DNA of 55,814 nt from JANXYW01 sp031400455 (GTDB lineage: Bacteria; Chloroflexota; Dehalococcoidia; DSTF01; JACRBR01). Made by a program: the position numbers and the translations under genes. The number at the start of each line of letters is the position of its first letter. Position 1 is the first letter of the stretch. Positions 41,195 through 49,686 of the stretch are shown here, piece by piece. Below the pieces are notes generated by a model. It worked only from the letters and a program-made list of their open reading frames with translations. It ran no database searches and was not told the DNA's origin. The stretch spans positions 1 to 55,814 of the forward strand of contig JANNPX010000027.1 of assembly GCA_031400455.1 (NCBI GenBank). Reading direction: 5' to 3'.

Positions 41195-42217
41195 GTGGAC
41201 GCACCCCCAATCCAATACGCGCGAACAACGGACGGCATCAGCATCGCCTATTGTGCCGTCGGCGTCGGCAAGGCGCTGGTCTACATGCCGGGCGTCCCGT
41301 TCCGCCACATGAGCCTGCTCTGGAAGCTTTCGGCTGAGGATCGCCAACTGGCGCAGTTGCTCGCCTCGCTCGGACGGCGTTGGGTCATGTTCGATCCGCG
41401 CGGTATGGGGTCGTCGGCGCTAGTCGATTCATTTTCACTCGACGGATTCGTCTCCGATCTGGAGGCAGTGGCGGACAAGCTCGACCTCGACGAATTCGAC
41501 CTGTTGGCGACAACGCACTCGAATCCGATCGCTGTCGAGTACGCGGTAAGGCACTCGGATCGGATTTCTCATCTCGTCCTGTCGTATCCCTTCCTGCGCG
41601 GCGCTGAGGCACTTGATACGCCGGCCTTCAACGCGGCAAGAGCGCTACGCGGCCACGACTGGACGGTGTACACCGACGCCGCGATGCACATGCTGTTTGG
41701 GGAAGCACAGGCGGAATCGGCTCGAATGATGACGCAGATCATGCGGGCGGCAGTAACGCCCGAGCGCGCGCGGCAGGTCCTTGAACTCGTGGACCAGTTC
41801 GATATGACGAGTCGGGCGGAACAAGTGGACGTTCCGACGCTTGTCATCACCGAACCGCACACGTTCATTCCGATCGATCAAAGTCGCGCCGTGGCAGCGA
41901 CAATCCCCGCGGCCCGATTCGTTCTCGCGGAGACGCGCGAGGAGTACATCCTGGCCATCGGGCGATTCCTCGGTGTTTTGCCAGGCGGCGATCCGACAGT
42001 ATCGATGGCTCACCGGGACGAAGCCGTACCGCTCACGCCCCGCGAACTCGAGGTGCTCGCGCTCCTCGTCGCCGGTCAGAGCAACCGCAAGATCGCGGAA
42101 TCGCTCGTGCTCAGCGAGCGGACGGTCGCGCGCCACATCGCCAACATCTACGAGAAGACGGGCGTTCACGGCCGCGCCGAGATCACCGCCTACGCGCTGC
42201 GCCACAGGCTGGCGTAG
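41195..42217 (+). CDS. Pseudo-alpha/beta-hydrolase LuxR regulator, copy 3
   Basis: A 340-aa paralogue starting at GTG 41195 (MDAPPIQYARTTDG). The upstream part matching the first residues of copies 1 and 2 (SETAAAHTSG) is present in frame, but its start codon has been shifted out by an extra C (GTGCTCC versus GTGTCC) and a TAG now precedes it. The elbow is LATTHSNPIAVEYAV and the later stations read ITEPHTFIP and AETREEYI, so the catalytic triad is absent. The LuxR HTH (LTPRELEVLALLVAGQSNRK) ends with the same RHRLA tail as the others. Confidence 0.85.
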   Translation: MDAPPIQYARTTDGISIAYCAVGVGKALVYMPGVPFRHMSLLWKLSAEDRQLAQLLASLGRRWVMFDPRGMGSSALVDSFSLDGFVSDLEAVADKLDLDEFDLLATTHSNPIAVEYAVRHSDRISHLVLSYPFLRGAEALDTPAFNAARALRGHDWTVYTDAAMHMLFGEAQAESARMMTQIMRAAVTPERARQVLELVDQFDMTSRAEQVDVPTLVITEPHTFIPIDQSRAVAATIPAARFVLAETREEYILAIGRFLGVLPGGDPTVSMAHRDEAVPLTPRELEVLALLVAGQSNRKIAESLVLSERTVARHIANIYEKTGVHGRAEITAYALRHRLA

Positions 42218-42411
42218 TATGGGCTAGTCTGGCCATAGCCTACACATTCCGTGCCATCCCATCATCACAAGTTGGTTAGAACAGCCGATAGGCAGCCGCA
42301 CGTCCCTCCCGCACAATCGCGGATGCGGGGAGTCGCCGGACGTATGCGGCGATGCCGCCGGCGCTCGGCGGCTCCACCGCACATGCATCTAACAGCAGGA
42401 GGAGTGGGAAC

Positions 42412-43314
42412 ATGAGACAGCGTTCAGACAAGGGAGTCGCCTCGAACAGGTGGCTCAGGCTCGCAGCGGGCGGCATCTTGCTCGTTGGCGCCGCCGCAGC
42501 CTTCGCGTGCAGCGATGACGACGACAAGAAGACCGCCTCGGGTGGATCGACACCCGCCGCAACAAAGGCGTCGGCGCTGAGCGCCGACGAGAAAGCCGTT
42601 CAGCAATGGTTCCTTGACGCGATCGAACGCTGGAACGCGAAGGATCTGGATGGCTTCGTTGCGAAGTTCACCGATGAGGGCCTCGTCAGCTCGTTCGGCG
42701 AGGGCGAAGGCACAGCCGCAGACGTGAAGTCCCAGCTGGCGGACTTCATCGGATCGGAGACGATTGGGAGCCCTACGTTCCGCGATACGGCCGTCGCCGG
42801 TGACACCGCCACCTTGGACGCCGTGTTCTCCTTTGGAGCCATGCTCACGCACAGCAAGTTCAACCTGGTGAAGCTCGGCGCCGACTGGAAGCAGAATAAG
42901 GAAGAGTCCAACTTGCCCGTACCCGTTCCCGCGGGCACGACGCTCGTCCACATCGATGCGATCGAGTTCGCATTCGGCGTGGACACGAGCAAGATCAACG
43001 GTACGTTCGCGTTGGAATTCGCCAACGTGGGCAAGCAGCACCATGAGATGGGGCTCGCCAAGATTCAGGCCGACGCAAACATCGACGATCTGCTGAAACT
43101 GGCCGCCGCTTCGCCCAACGGCGAGCCGCCCGACGGAGCCGAGTTCATCGCCGGGACTGACGCCGATCCCGGGGACACAACCACGATCGTGTTCGCAAAG
43201 GCTCTCGAGCCCGGACGCTACCTCATGGTCTGCTTCGTGCCCGACGAGACGGAGGGCGAGGACGGCACGCCGCACGCCCTCAAGGGCATGGTCAAGGAAT
43301 TCACCATTCCGTAG
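42412..43314 (+). CDS. Lipoprotein with SnoaL-like and cupredoxin-like domains
   Basis: A 300-aa protein. ATG 42412 follows AGGAGGAG. The signal ends in a lipobox AAFAC with Cys33, then an acidic/Ser-rich linker. Residues about 58-170 resemble a SnoaL/NTF2 domain (VQQWFLDAIERWNAKDLDGF). Residues about 178-300 look like a cupredoxin: His210/His211 in NVGKQHHEMGL, Cys274 in RYLMVCFVP, His288 and Met293 in TPHALKGMVKEFTIP, matching type-1 copper ligands H-C-H-M but with an unusually long 13-residue Cys-His loop. A role in electron transfer or copper handling outside the membrane is inferred. Confidence 0.78.
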   Translation: MRQRSDKGVASNRWLRLAAGGILLVGAAAAFACSDDDDKKTASGGSTPAATKASALSADEKAVQQWFLDAIERWNAKDLDGFVAKFTDEGLVSSFGEGEGTAADVKSQLADFIGSETIGSPTFRDTAVAGDTATLDAVFSFGAMLTHSKFNLVKLGADWKQNKEESNLPVPVPAGTTLVHIDAIEFAFGVDTSKINGTFALEFANVGKQHHEMGLAKIQADANIDDLLKLAAASPNGEPPDGAEFIAGTDADPGDTTTIVFAKALEPGRYLMVCFVPDETEGEDGTPHALKGMVKEFTIP

Positions 43315-43324
43315 CAGAAGCGGT

Positions 43325-43350
43325 GGGGCGATCCGCCACCGGGTCGCCCC
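43325..43350 (+). terminator. Hairpin after cupredoxin lipoprotein gene
   Basis: GGGGCGATCC (43325-43334) pairs with GGGTCGCCCC (43341-43350) through one G-T wobble, with loop GCCACC, starting 10 nt after the stop. There is no T-tract, so termination may be partial. Confidence 0.5.
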
Positions 43351-43408
43351 GCCGTCGCCGCTCGCCACTGTGCCGGAAGGCCGCCTAGCGAGCCAAAGGA
43401 GGAAACTC

Positions 43409-44029
43409 ATGACATCTAACACGCAATTGCGCGTAGCTGCGCTGCTCGCAGCGGTCTTGTTCTCGATCGGGTATCTGGTGGTACTTGTCATCCCCGGCGG
43501 CGGTGAGGTCACGGCGAAGGACTTTGCGGACTACTACGACTCCGTCGGCCGTAAGCGTGTCGCGCTCGTGCTGACGTTCGTCCTGATCGCTGCGGCTTGG
43601 GCGCTCGTGTGGTTCTTCGCGGAGGTGAAGGCGCGCCTGGCGGATGATGCGCTGAGTCGGGCGGCCTTCAGCGTGTCGCTGCTGGGCAGCGGCGCGCTTG
43701 CCGTCGGCGCGGCCATCATGCTGGCGCCGACTGGCGTGGCGCTCAATTCGGACGCTGACTTCGTGGGCGTCCCGATCGCGCACACGCTCGCCCAGGCCGG
43801 GCTCGGCGTCATGATGTTCGTCGGCATGTGGTCGCTGGCGCTCGCGATGGCGCTGGTCAGCGCGTCGACGCACCGCCAGGCCCTCGTGCCGCGGTGGCTG
43901 TCCATCGGCGGCGTCGTCGCCTCGATACTCATGATCGGCTCGGTCATCTGGATACCGGGGTACATCTTCCCGATCTGGCTCGTAGTGTTCGGGCTCGTCG
44001 GCCTGCGCGAGCGAGCGCCCGAAAGGTGA
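43409..44029 (+). CDS. Multi-pass membrane protein, 206 aa
   Basis: ATG 43409 has AAAGGAGG 6 nt upstream. Hydrophobic helices are visible at about 8-30 (RVAALLAAVLFSIGYLVVLV), 49-70, 80-103 (SVSLLGSGALAVGAAIMLAP), 118-142 and 157-200. The layout resembles DUF4386-type small membrane proteins, but I do not claim the family. It overlaps the next gene (TGATG), so the hydrolase downstream is co-translated. Confidence 0.75.
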   Translation: MTSNTQLRVAALLAAVLFSIGYLVVLVIPGGGEVTAKDFADYYDSVGRKRVALVLTFVLIAAAWALVWFFAEVKARLADDALSRAAFSVSLLGSGALAVGAAIMLAPTGVALNSDADFVGVPIAHTLAQAGLGVMMFVGMWSLALAMALVSASTHRQALVPRWLSIGGVVASILMIGSVIWIPGYIFPIWLVVFGLVGLRERAPER

Positions 44030-44802
44030 TGCCAATGGAAGCGCGCTCTCGCGGCTACAAGCTGAACTACATCACGGAAGGCGCTGGGCCGGCGCTCGTG
44101 CTCATCCCCGGGCTCACCCAATCGCTCCAGCACTGGGTGGACCGAGGCTACGTCGAGCACTACGCGCAGTCGTTCCGTGTCATCGCGGTGGACCCGCTGG
44201 GGCACGGCCTCAGCGACACGCCGCACACGGCTGACTCCTACCGAATGGCCGATTGCGCGCTTGATGTGCTGGCGGTGCTCGACGCGGAGGGCGTGGGCGA
44301 GGCTCATGTCTGGGGATACTCACGCGGCGCCCGGATCGCGAATACCCTCGCGACACTTCATTCTCAGCGCGTCGCCTCGCTGATCATCGGAGGGCAATTG
44401 GCATCAACCGTCGACCCGCGCATTCAGGCCATCTCCGACGACCGGGACCGCAAGCTGAGCGAAGCGCTCCGTACGCGCGACGTGGAGACCGCGCTGGCGA
44501 TGTGGGGCGCAAACGACTCGACCTCGCCTGGCACGTTTCTTGCCGGGAACGATCTGGACGCACTCGCTGCCGGCATCGACGGCGATTTGGGCAGCAAGCC
44601 GGATCTCGACTTCAGCGGGCTGCGGCGCGCACCGCTGGCGTACGCCGGCGACGGTGAGCCGTTCCTGGCGCTGCTGCAACACACGGCGGCCTTGTCCAAC
44701 GCCGAGTTTCACGTGATTCCGGACGCGAATCACCTGTCGGCCTTCGCTTCGATGAAGAAGGTCGCGCCCATTGTGGACGGATATCTCGCCCGCCCGCTGT
44801 AG
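44029..44802 (+). CDS. Alpha/beta hydrolase, catalytically intact
   Basis: A 257-aa enzyme coupled by TGATG to the membrane protein before it. PALVLIPGLTQSLQHWVDRG (oxyanion side), VIAVDPLGHGLSDTP, HVWGYSRGARIANTLAT (GYSRG elbow, Ser about residue 101) and VIPDANHLSAFAS (His) give a complete-looking active site, in contrast to the three LuxR-fused domains nearby. The substrate is unknown; the pattern is that of epoxide hydrolase/haloperoxidase-like esterases. A strong hairpin follows the stop. Confidence 0.87.
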   Translation: MPMEARSRGYKLNYITEGAGPALVLIPGLTQSLQHWVDRGYVEHYAQSFRVIAVDPLGHGLSDTPHTADSYRMADCALDVLAVLDAEGVGEAHVWGYSRGARIANTLATLHSQRVASLIIGGQLASTVDPRIQAISDDRDRKLSEALRTRDVETALAMWGANDSTSPGTFLAGNDLDALAAGIDGDLGSKPDLDFSGLRRAPLAYAGDGEPFLALLQHTAALSNAEFHVIPDANHLSAFASMKKVAPIVDGYLARPL

Positions 44803-44806
44803 CGGC

Positions 44807-44845
44807 ATGGGGCGGAGCGCCTCCGCATGAGGCGCTCTGCCCCAT
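44807..44845 (+). terminator. Strong hairpin before metH
   Basis: ATGGGGCGGAGCGCCT (44807-44822) pairs with AGGCGCTCTGCCCCAT (44830-44845): 16 bp with one G-T wobble and a 7-nt loop. It starts 5 nt after the hydrolase stop, followed by CCGATACCAT rather than a T-run. It separates the hydrolase operon from metH. Confidence 0.65.
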
Positions 44846-44849
44846 CCGA

Positions 44850-44855
44850 TACCAT
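44850..44855 (+). promoter_or_regulatory. Leaderless-type -10 box of metH
   Basis: TACCAT ends 8 nt before ATG 44864 and comes immediately after the terminator hairpin. No Shine-Dalgarno and no room for a riboswitch are present. Confidence 0.35.
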
Positions 44856-44863
44856 AAGAGTCC

Positions 44864-47800
44864 ATGAGCAACCGTGAAGATCGCATCAAACTGCTGCACG
44901 AAGCTGCCGCGGAACGCATCCTCGTCATCGGGGGCCCGTACGGCACGTATCTGCATGGCCGCGATCTGACGCCGGAGGACTACGGTGGGCTCGCCCACGA
45001 GGGCTGCCCGGAACAGCTCAACGTGACGCGCCCGGACGTCATCGCCGACGCGCATCGCGGCTACCTCGAAGCCGGCGCGGACATCATCGCCACAAACACG
45101 TTCGGCGGCGGCTCGATCGTGCTGGCGGAATTCGATCTGGCCGACCGCGTGCGCGAGATCAATGAGGCTGCCGCCCGCCTTTCGCGCACAATCGCCGACT
45201 CGTACAGCACGCCCGGCCGCCCGCGATTCGTCGCCGGTAACCTCGGCCCGACGACGAAATCGCTGTCCGTCACCGGCGGCATCACCTTCGCGGAGATGGT
45301 GGACGTCTACCACGGCTGGGCGGAGGGGCTCGCGCTGGGCGGCGTTGACCTCCTCGCGCTCGAAACGCAGAACGACACGCGCACCGTCAAGGCGGCGCTT
45401 ATCGGCATCGAGCGCGTGTTCGCCGAACTGGGATTCCGCCTGCCGGTGATGGTGTCCGCGACGATCGAGCTCACCGGCACCATGCTCGCCGGGCAGACGG
45501 TTGACGCGCTCGCTGCATCATTGATGCACGCCGATCTGTTCGCCATCGGGCTCAACTGCTCGACCGGCCCCGAGTTCATGACCGACCACATGCGGACGCT
45601 CGCGGCGACGACGCAGTCCCGCATGTCCGTCTGGCCGAACGCCGGCCTGCCCGATGAGGAAGGACGCTACAAAGAGTCGCCGCAGCAGATGGCGACCGTG
45701 CTCGAACGCTTCGCGGATGAGGGCTGGCTGAACGTCGTCGGCGGCTGCTGTGGCACCAGCTTCGACCACACGCGCGCCTTCGCGGCGATGGTCGATGGCA
45801 AGCGTCCGCGCGTGCCCGCGAAACACAGCCGCGCGCTGTACTCCGGCATCGACTTCGTCGAGGCGACGGACGACAACCGCCCGCTGATCATCGGCGAGCG
45901 GACGAACGAAGTCGGCTCGAAGAAGTTCAAGCGGCTGATCTCAGCGGAGAAGTACGAAGAGGCGAGCGAGATCGCGCGCCAGCAGGTGAAGAGCGGCGCG
46001 CAGATCATCGATGTGAACCTCCAGAACACGGATCGCGACGAGCTCGTGGATATCGACGGCTTCTACGAGCTGCTCGGCAAGAAGGTGCGCGCGCCGATCA
46101 TGATCGACACGACGGATCCCGTCGCGCTCGAGCGCTCGCTGACCTACTGCCAGGGCAAGTCGATCATCAACTCGATCAACCTCGAAGACGGGCTGGAGAA
46201 GTTCGAGCGCGTGACGCCGCTCGCGCGCGCGTACGGCGCCGCGCTCGTCGTCGGCTGTATCGACGAGGACAAGGAGCAGGCGCAGGCGATCACCCGCCGA
46301 CGCAAGGTCGAGATTGCGCAGCGATCGTGGAAGCTCCTCACCGAGGATTTCGGTATCCGCGCGGGAGACATCATCTTCGATCCGCTCGTCTTCCCGTGCG
46401 CCACGGGCGACAAGAACTACGCCGGCAGCGCGGTCGAGACGATCGAGGGCATTCGGCTGATCAAGGAAGCGCTCCCGGATGCGAAGACGATCCTCGGCAT
46501 CAGCAACGTCTCGTTCGGGCTGCCGGAAGCGGGACGTGAAGTGCTGAACTCGGTCTTCCTCTACCACTGCACGAAGGCCGGCCTCGATCTGGCGATCGTG
46601 AACAGCGAGAAGCTCGAACGCTACGCGTCGATCCCCGATGCCGAACGCAAGCTCGCCGAAGATCTGCTCTGGAATCGCGGCGACGACCCCATCGCGGCCT
46701 TCGCGGCGCACTTCCGCGGTGCGCAGTCCCGCACGAAGAAGGACGTATCGCTGCTGCCGCTCGACGAGCGTCTGGCGAACTACATCGTCGAGGGCACGAA
46801 GGAAGGGCTGGTCGCCGACCTCGAACTGAAGCGCAAGGAAGCCACGCCGCTCGACATCATCAACGGGCCGCTGATGAGGGGGATGGAGGAGGTCGGCCGG
46901 CTCTTTAATGCCAACGAGCTGATCGTCGCGGAGGTGCTGCAGAGCGCCGAAGCGATGAAGGCCGCCGTCACCCACCTCGAACAGTTCATGGAGAAGTCCG
47001 AATCGAGCACGCGCGGCAAGGTGCTCCTTGCGACCGTGAAGGGCGACGTGCACGACATCGGCAAAAACCTGGTCGACATCATTCTGTCGAACAACGGCTA
47101 CCGTGTCATCAATCTCGGAATCAAGATCCCGCCCGAGGTGCTCATCGAAGCCGCGCACGAACATAAACCCGACGTCATCGGGCTCTCCGGGCTGCTCGTG
47201 AAGTCGGCGCAGCAGATGGTGATTACGGCGGGCGACCTGCGCGCCGCCGGCATCGACAAGCCGCTGCTCGTCGGCGGCGCGGCGCTGTCCGATCGCTTCA
47301 CGCGCGGCAAGATCGCGCCCGCCTACGACGCCACCGTCGTCTACTGCAACGACGCGATGAACGGGCTCGACACGCTGAACAAGCTGATGGATCCCGATGC
47401 GCGCGCCCAGCTCGAAGCTGATCTGCTCGAGAAAGATCCGGGCGAGCGGATGCGGACGCCGCAGAGCGATCTTCCGCCAGAGACGGAGGAGCGCAGCGCG
47501 CGCATCCGCCTCGACGTGCCGTTGCTTCCCGTGCCGGATCTCGATCGTCACGTAGCGACGGTCACGGATCTGGACGAGATCTGGAGCTACATCAACCCGC
47601 AGATGCTCTTCGGCCGTCACCTCGGGTTCAAGGGGCGGTTCGCCGAAGCGCTCGAAGCGGGTGACGTCAAGGCCGTCGAGCTGCAGAAGAACGTCGAGAA
47701 GGTGAAAGCCGAGGCGCGGAAGAAGATGACCGTGCAGGCGGTCTGGCAGTTCTTCGAAGCAGAGCCGGACGGCAACAAGCTGCACATCTTCGAGCCGGGC

Positions 47801-48346
47801 GAAGCCGTGCCTGTCGAGACGTTCGTGTTCCCGCGCCAACGCAAGGCCGATGGCATGGCGCTGAGCGACCTCGTGCTCCCGCCGCTGCGCGACGCCCGTG
47901 GGCACGCCGTAACGCGCGACCACGTCGCGCTATTCGTGACGACGGCGGGCGCTGGCATCCGCGAGCTGGCGGAAGAGGCGAAGGCCGCGGGCGAGTACCT
48001 GCGCTCGTACGCGCTGATGGCGCTCGCCCTCGAGACTGCCGAGGCAACGGCGGAGTGGGTACACGCGCACATCCGAACGCTCTGGGGTTTCGCCGACCCG
48101 CTGGAGCTGACGCGCAAAGAGCTGTTCCAGGCGCGCTACCACGGCAAGCGCTACTCCTTCGGCTATCCCGCCTGCCCGGAGCTGGAACAGCAAGCCGGCC
48201 TCTTCCGCCTGCTCCGCCCGCACGCGGTCGGCGTCGAGCTGACAGAAGGCTTCATGATGGAGCCGGAGGCATCGGTGTCAGCGCTCGTGTTCGCGCACCC
48301 GGACGCGGCGTACTTCGGCGTCGGCCCTGCCGGCGATGATGAGTAG
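44864..48346 (+). CDS. metH: Cobalamin-dependent methionine synthase
   Basis: A 1160-aa four-module enzyme transferring methyl from methyltetrahydrofolate to homocysteine. The homocysteine domain (about 1-325) has IGLNCSTGPEFM and VVGGCCGTSFDH (zinc Cys). The usual LDGAMGT near the N-terminus reads IGGPYGT. The pterin domain (about 340-610) starts PLIIGERTNEVGSKKFKRLI. The B12 cap and binding domain (about 630-870) has TVKGDVHDIGKNLVDIIL, whose His ligates cobalt. The AdoMet activation domain (about 900-1160) has RYSFGYPACPELEQQ and VELTEGFMMEPEASVS. The amidase gene overlaps its end. Confidence 0.96.
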   Translation: MSNREDRIKLLHEAAAERILVIGGPYGTYLHGRDLTPEDYGGLAHEGCPEQLNVTRPDVIADAHRGYLEAGADIIATNTFGGGSIVLAEFDLADRVREINEAAARLSRTIADSYSTPGRPRFVAGNLGPTTKSLSVTGGITFAEMVDVYHGWAEGLALGGVDLLALETQNDTRTVKAALIGIERVFAELGFRLPVMVSATIELTGTMLAGQTVDALAASLMHADLFAIGLNCSTGPEFMTDHMRTLAATTQSRMSVWPNAGLPDEEGRYKESPQQMATVLERFADEGWLNVVGGCCGTSFDHTRAFAAMVDGKRPRVPAKHSRALYSGIDFVEATDDNRPLIIGERTNEVGSKKFKRLISAEKYEEASEIARQQVKSGAQIIDVNLQNTDRDELVDIDGFYELLGKKVRAPIMIDTTDPVALERSLTYCQGKSIINSINLEDGLEKFERVTPLARAYGAALVVGCIDEDKEQAQAITRRRKVEIAQRSWKLLTEDFGIRAGDIIFDPLVFPCATGDKNYAGSAVETIEGIRLIKEALPDAKTILGISNVSFGLPEAGREVLNSVFLYHCTKAGLDLAIVNSEKLERYASIPDAERKLAEDLLWNRGDDPIAAFAAHFRGAQSRTKKDVSLLPLDERLANYIVEGTKEGLVADLELKRKEATPLDIINGPLMRGMEEVGRLFNANELIVAEVLQSAEAMKAAVTHLEQFMEKSESSTRGKVLLATVKGDVHDIGKNLVDIILSNNGYRVINLGIKIPPEVLIEAAHEHKPDVIGLSGLLVKSAQQMVITAGDLRAAGIDKPLLVGGAALSDRFTRGKIAPAYDATVVYCNDAMNGLDTLNKLMDPDARAQLEADLLEKDPGERMRTPQSDLPPETEERSARIRLDVPLLPVPDLDRHVATVTDLDEIWSYINPQMLFGRHLGFKGRFAEALEAGDVKAVELQKNVEKVKAEARKKMTVQAVWQFFEAEPDGNKLHIFEPGEAVPVETFVFPRQRKADGMALSDLVLPPLRDARGHAVTRDHVALFVTTAGAGIRELAEEAKAAGEYLRSYALMALALETAEATAEWVHAHIRTLWGFADPLELTRKELFQARYHGKRYSFGYPACPELEQQAGLFRLLRPHAVGVELTEGFMMEPEASVSALVFAHPDAAYFGVGPAGDDE

Positions 48347-49673
48347 CGCCCGCCGCATGAACCCACTCTGCGCCGCATCCGCGACCAGCCTCGCCCGTAT
48401 GATCCGCGCGCGCGACGTCTCGTCGCTCGAGGTCGTCGACGCATACCTGACGCGCATCGAAGACGTGAACCCGAAGCTCAGCGCCGTCGTCCAGATCGCG
48501 CCGGACGCGCGCGACCGCGCGCGCGAAGCCGACGCGGCGCTCGCCCGCGGCAATGACGTCGGTCTGCTACACGGCGTGCCGTTCACGGTGAAGGACTGGA
48601 TCGAAACGGAAGGCCTGATCTGCGCCGCCGGCTTTGCGGAGCGGGCGCAGTTCGCGCCGAAACGCGACGCGACCGTCGTCGCGCGTATGCGTGCCGCCGG
48701 TGCGATCCTCCTCGGCAAGACAAACGTCACCGATGGCGCGCCCGTGTATGCCAGGCCGAACAACCCGAACGATCCCGCGCGCTCGCCGGGCGGCAGCAGC
48801 AGCGGCGAGGCCGCGATCATCGCAGCGGGCGGATCGCCGCTCGGCCTCGGCAGCGACTCCGGAGGCAGCATTCGCCTGCCAGCCGCGTGGTGCGGGGTCG
48901 CCGGACTCAGGCCGACCAGCGGTCTCGTGCCGAACACCGGCCACTTCCCCCGCATCGGCGCCATGCACGACCCCCGCACAGCTATCGGCCCGATCGCGCG
49001 CCGCGTCGAAGATCTCGCGCCCGCGCTGCGCATCGTCGCCGGCGTCGACGGCCGCGATCCAGGCGTCGTGCCCATGCCGCTGGGTGACCCGTCGTCCGTG
49101 GACGTCGTCGCACAGCGCGTCGGCAGGTACACCAGCATGCCGGGCGCCTCGCCATCGCCCGCCGCGACCGCTGCCGTGCATTCAGCGGTAGCGGCGCTTC
49201 GCGATGCCGGAGCGGCGGTCCAGGAAGTCACGCCGCCTCGACTCGAAGAGTCGATGCCCATCACGATCGCGTACTGGTCGCGCGTGCAGTCGAGTTCGCT
49301 CACCGAATGGAATCCGCCACGGCCCAGCGCCCTTACGGCGGATGAGGTCGAGCGTTCGATTTTCGAGTGGGAGCGCTTCCGCGGCTCGATGCTGCGCTTC
49401 ATGGATGGCTACGACATCATCGTCTGCCCTGCCACTGCCGACGTGGCGCCGGAGCATCGCGCGCTCACGGGCAACGACTACATCTACATGCTCCCCTACA
49501 GCCTTACCGGCTATCCCGTCGCCGTCGTGCGATGTGGCGACGACGAGGGCATGCCCGTCGGTGTGCAGATCGTCGCTCGCGCGTGGCACGATCACGTCGC
49601 GCTCGCGGCGGCGCAACGCATCGAAGATGCGCTTGGCGGATGGATTGCCCCGACAGAGCCACCGAAAGACTGA
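48336..49673 (+). CDS. Amidase signature family hydrolase
   Basis: A 445-aa serine amidase. The Ser-cisSer-Lys triad is visible: GVPFTVKDWIETEG (Lys about residue 87), ARSPGGSSSGEAAIIAAGGS (cis-Ser), and LGSDSGGSIRLPAAWCGVAG (Ser nucleophile). LPYSLTGYPVAVV and GMPVGVQIVA are the conserved C-terminal parts. It starts within metH (ATG 48336, or 48339/48357), so it is co-transcribed with it. The substrate is unknown. It is not GatA: gatB/gatC are absent and the sequence diverges from GatA after the triad. Confidence 0.92.
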   Translation: MMSSARRMNPLCAASATSLARMIRARDVSSLEVVDAYLTRIEDVNPKLSAVVQIAPDARDRAREADAALARGNDVGLLHGVPFTVKDWIETEGLICAAGFAERAQFAPKRDATVVARMRAAGAILLGKTNVTDGAPVYARPNNPNDPARSPGGSSSGEAAIIAAGGSPLGLGSDSGGSIRLPAAWCGVAGLRPTSGLVPNTGHFPRIGAMHDPRTAIGPIARRVEDLAPALRIVAGVDGRDPGVVPMPLGDPSSVDVVAQRVGRYTSMPGASPSPAATAAVHSAVAALRDAGAAVQEVTPPRLEESMPITIAYWSRVQSSSLTEWNPPRPSALTADEVERSIFEWERFRGSMLRFMDGYDIIVCPATADVAPEHRALTGNDYIYMLPYSLTGYPVAVVRCGDDEGMPVGVQIVARAWHDHVALAAAQRIEDALGGWIAPTEPPKD

Positions 49674-49686
49674 GAGACCGATCGCC

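Noticed and set aside
44803..44863. SAM or cobalamin riboswitch before metH
   Set aside because: Only 61 nt are available and they hold a simple long hairpin and a -10-like box; no riboswitch core is present.
45941..47923. 660-codon minus-strand open frame
   Set aside because: It lies antisense within metH, whose domains are unmistakable; the frame is rich in Arg, Asp and His as expected for an opposite-strand shadow in GC-rich DNA.
48336..49673. GatA subunit of the tRNA amidotransferase
   Set aside because: The triad is shared by all amidases; there is no gatB/gatC and flanking motifs differ from GatA.
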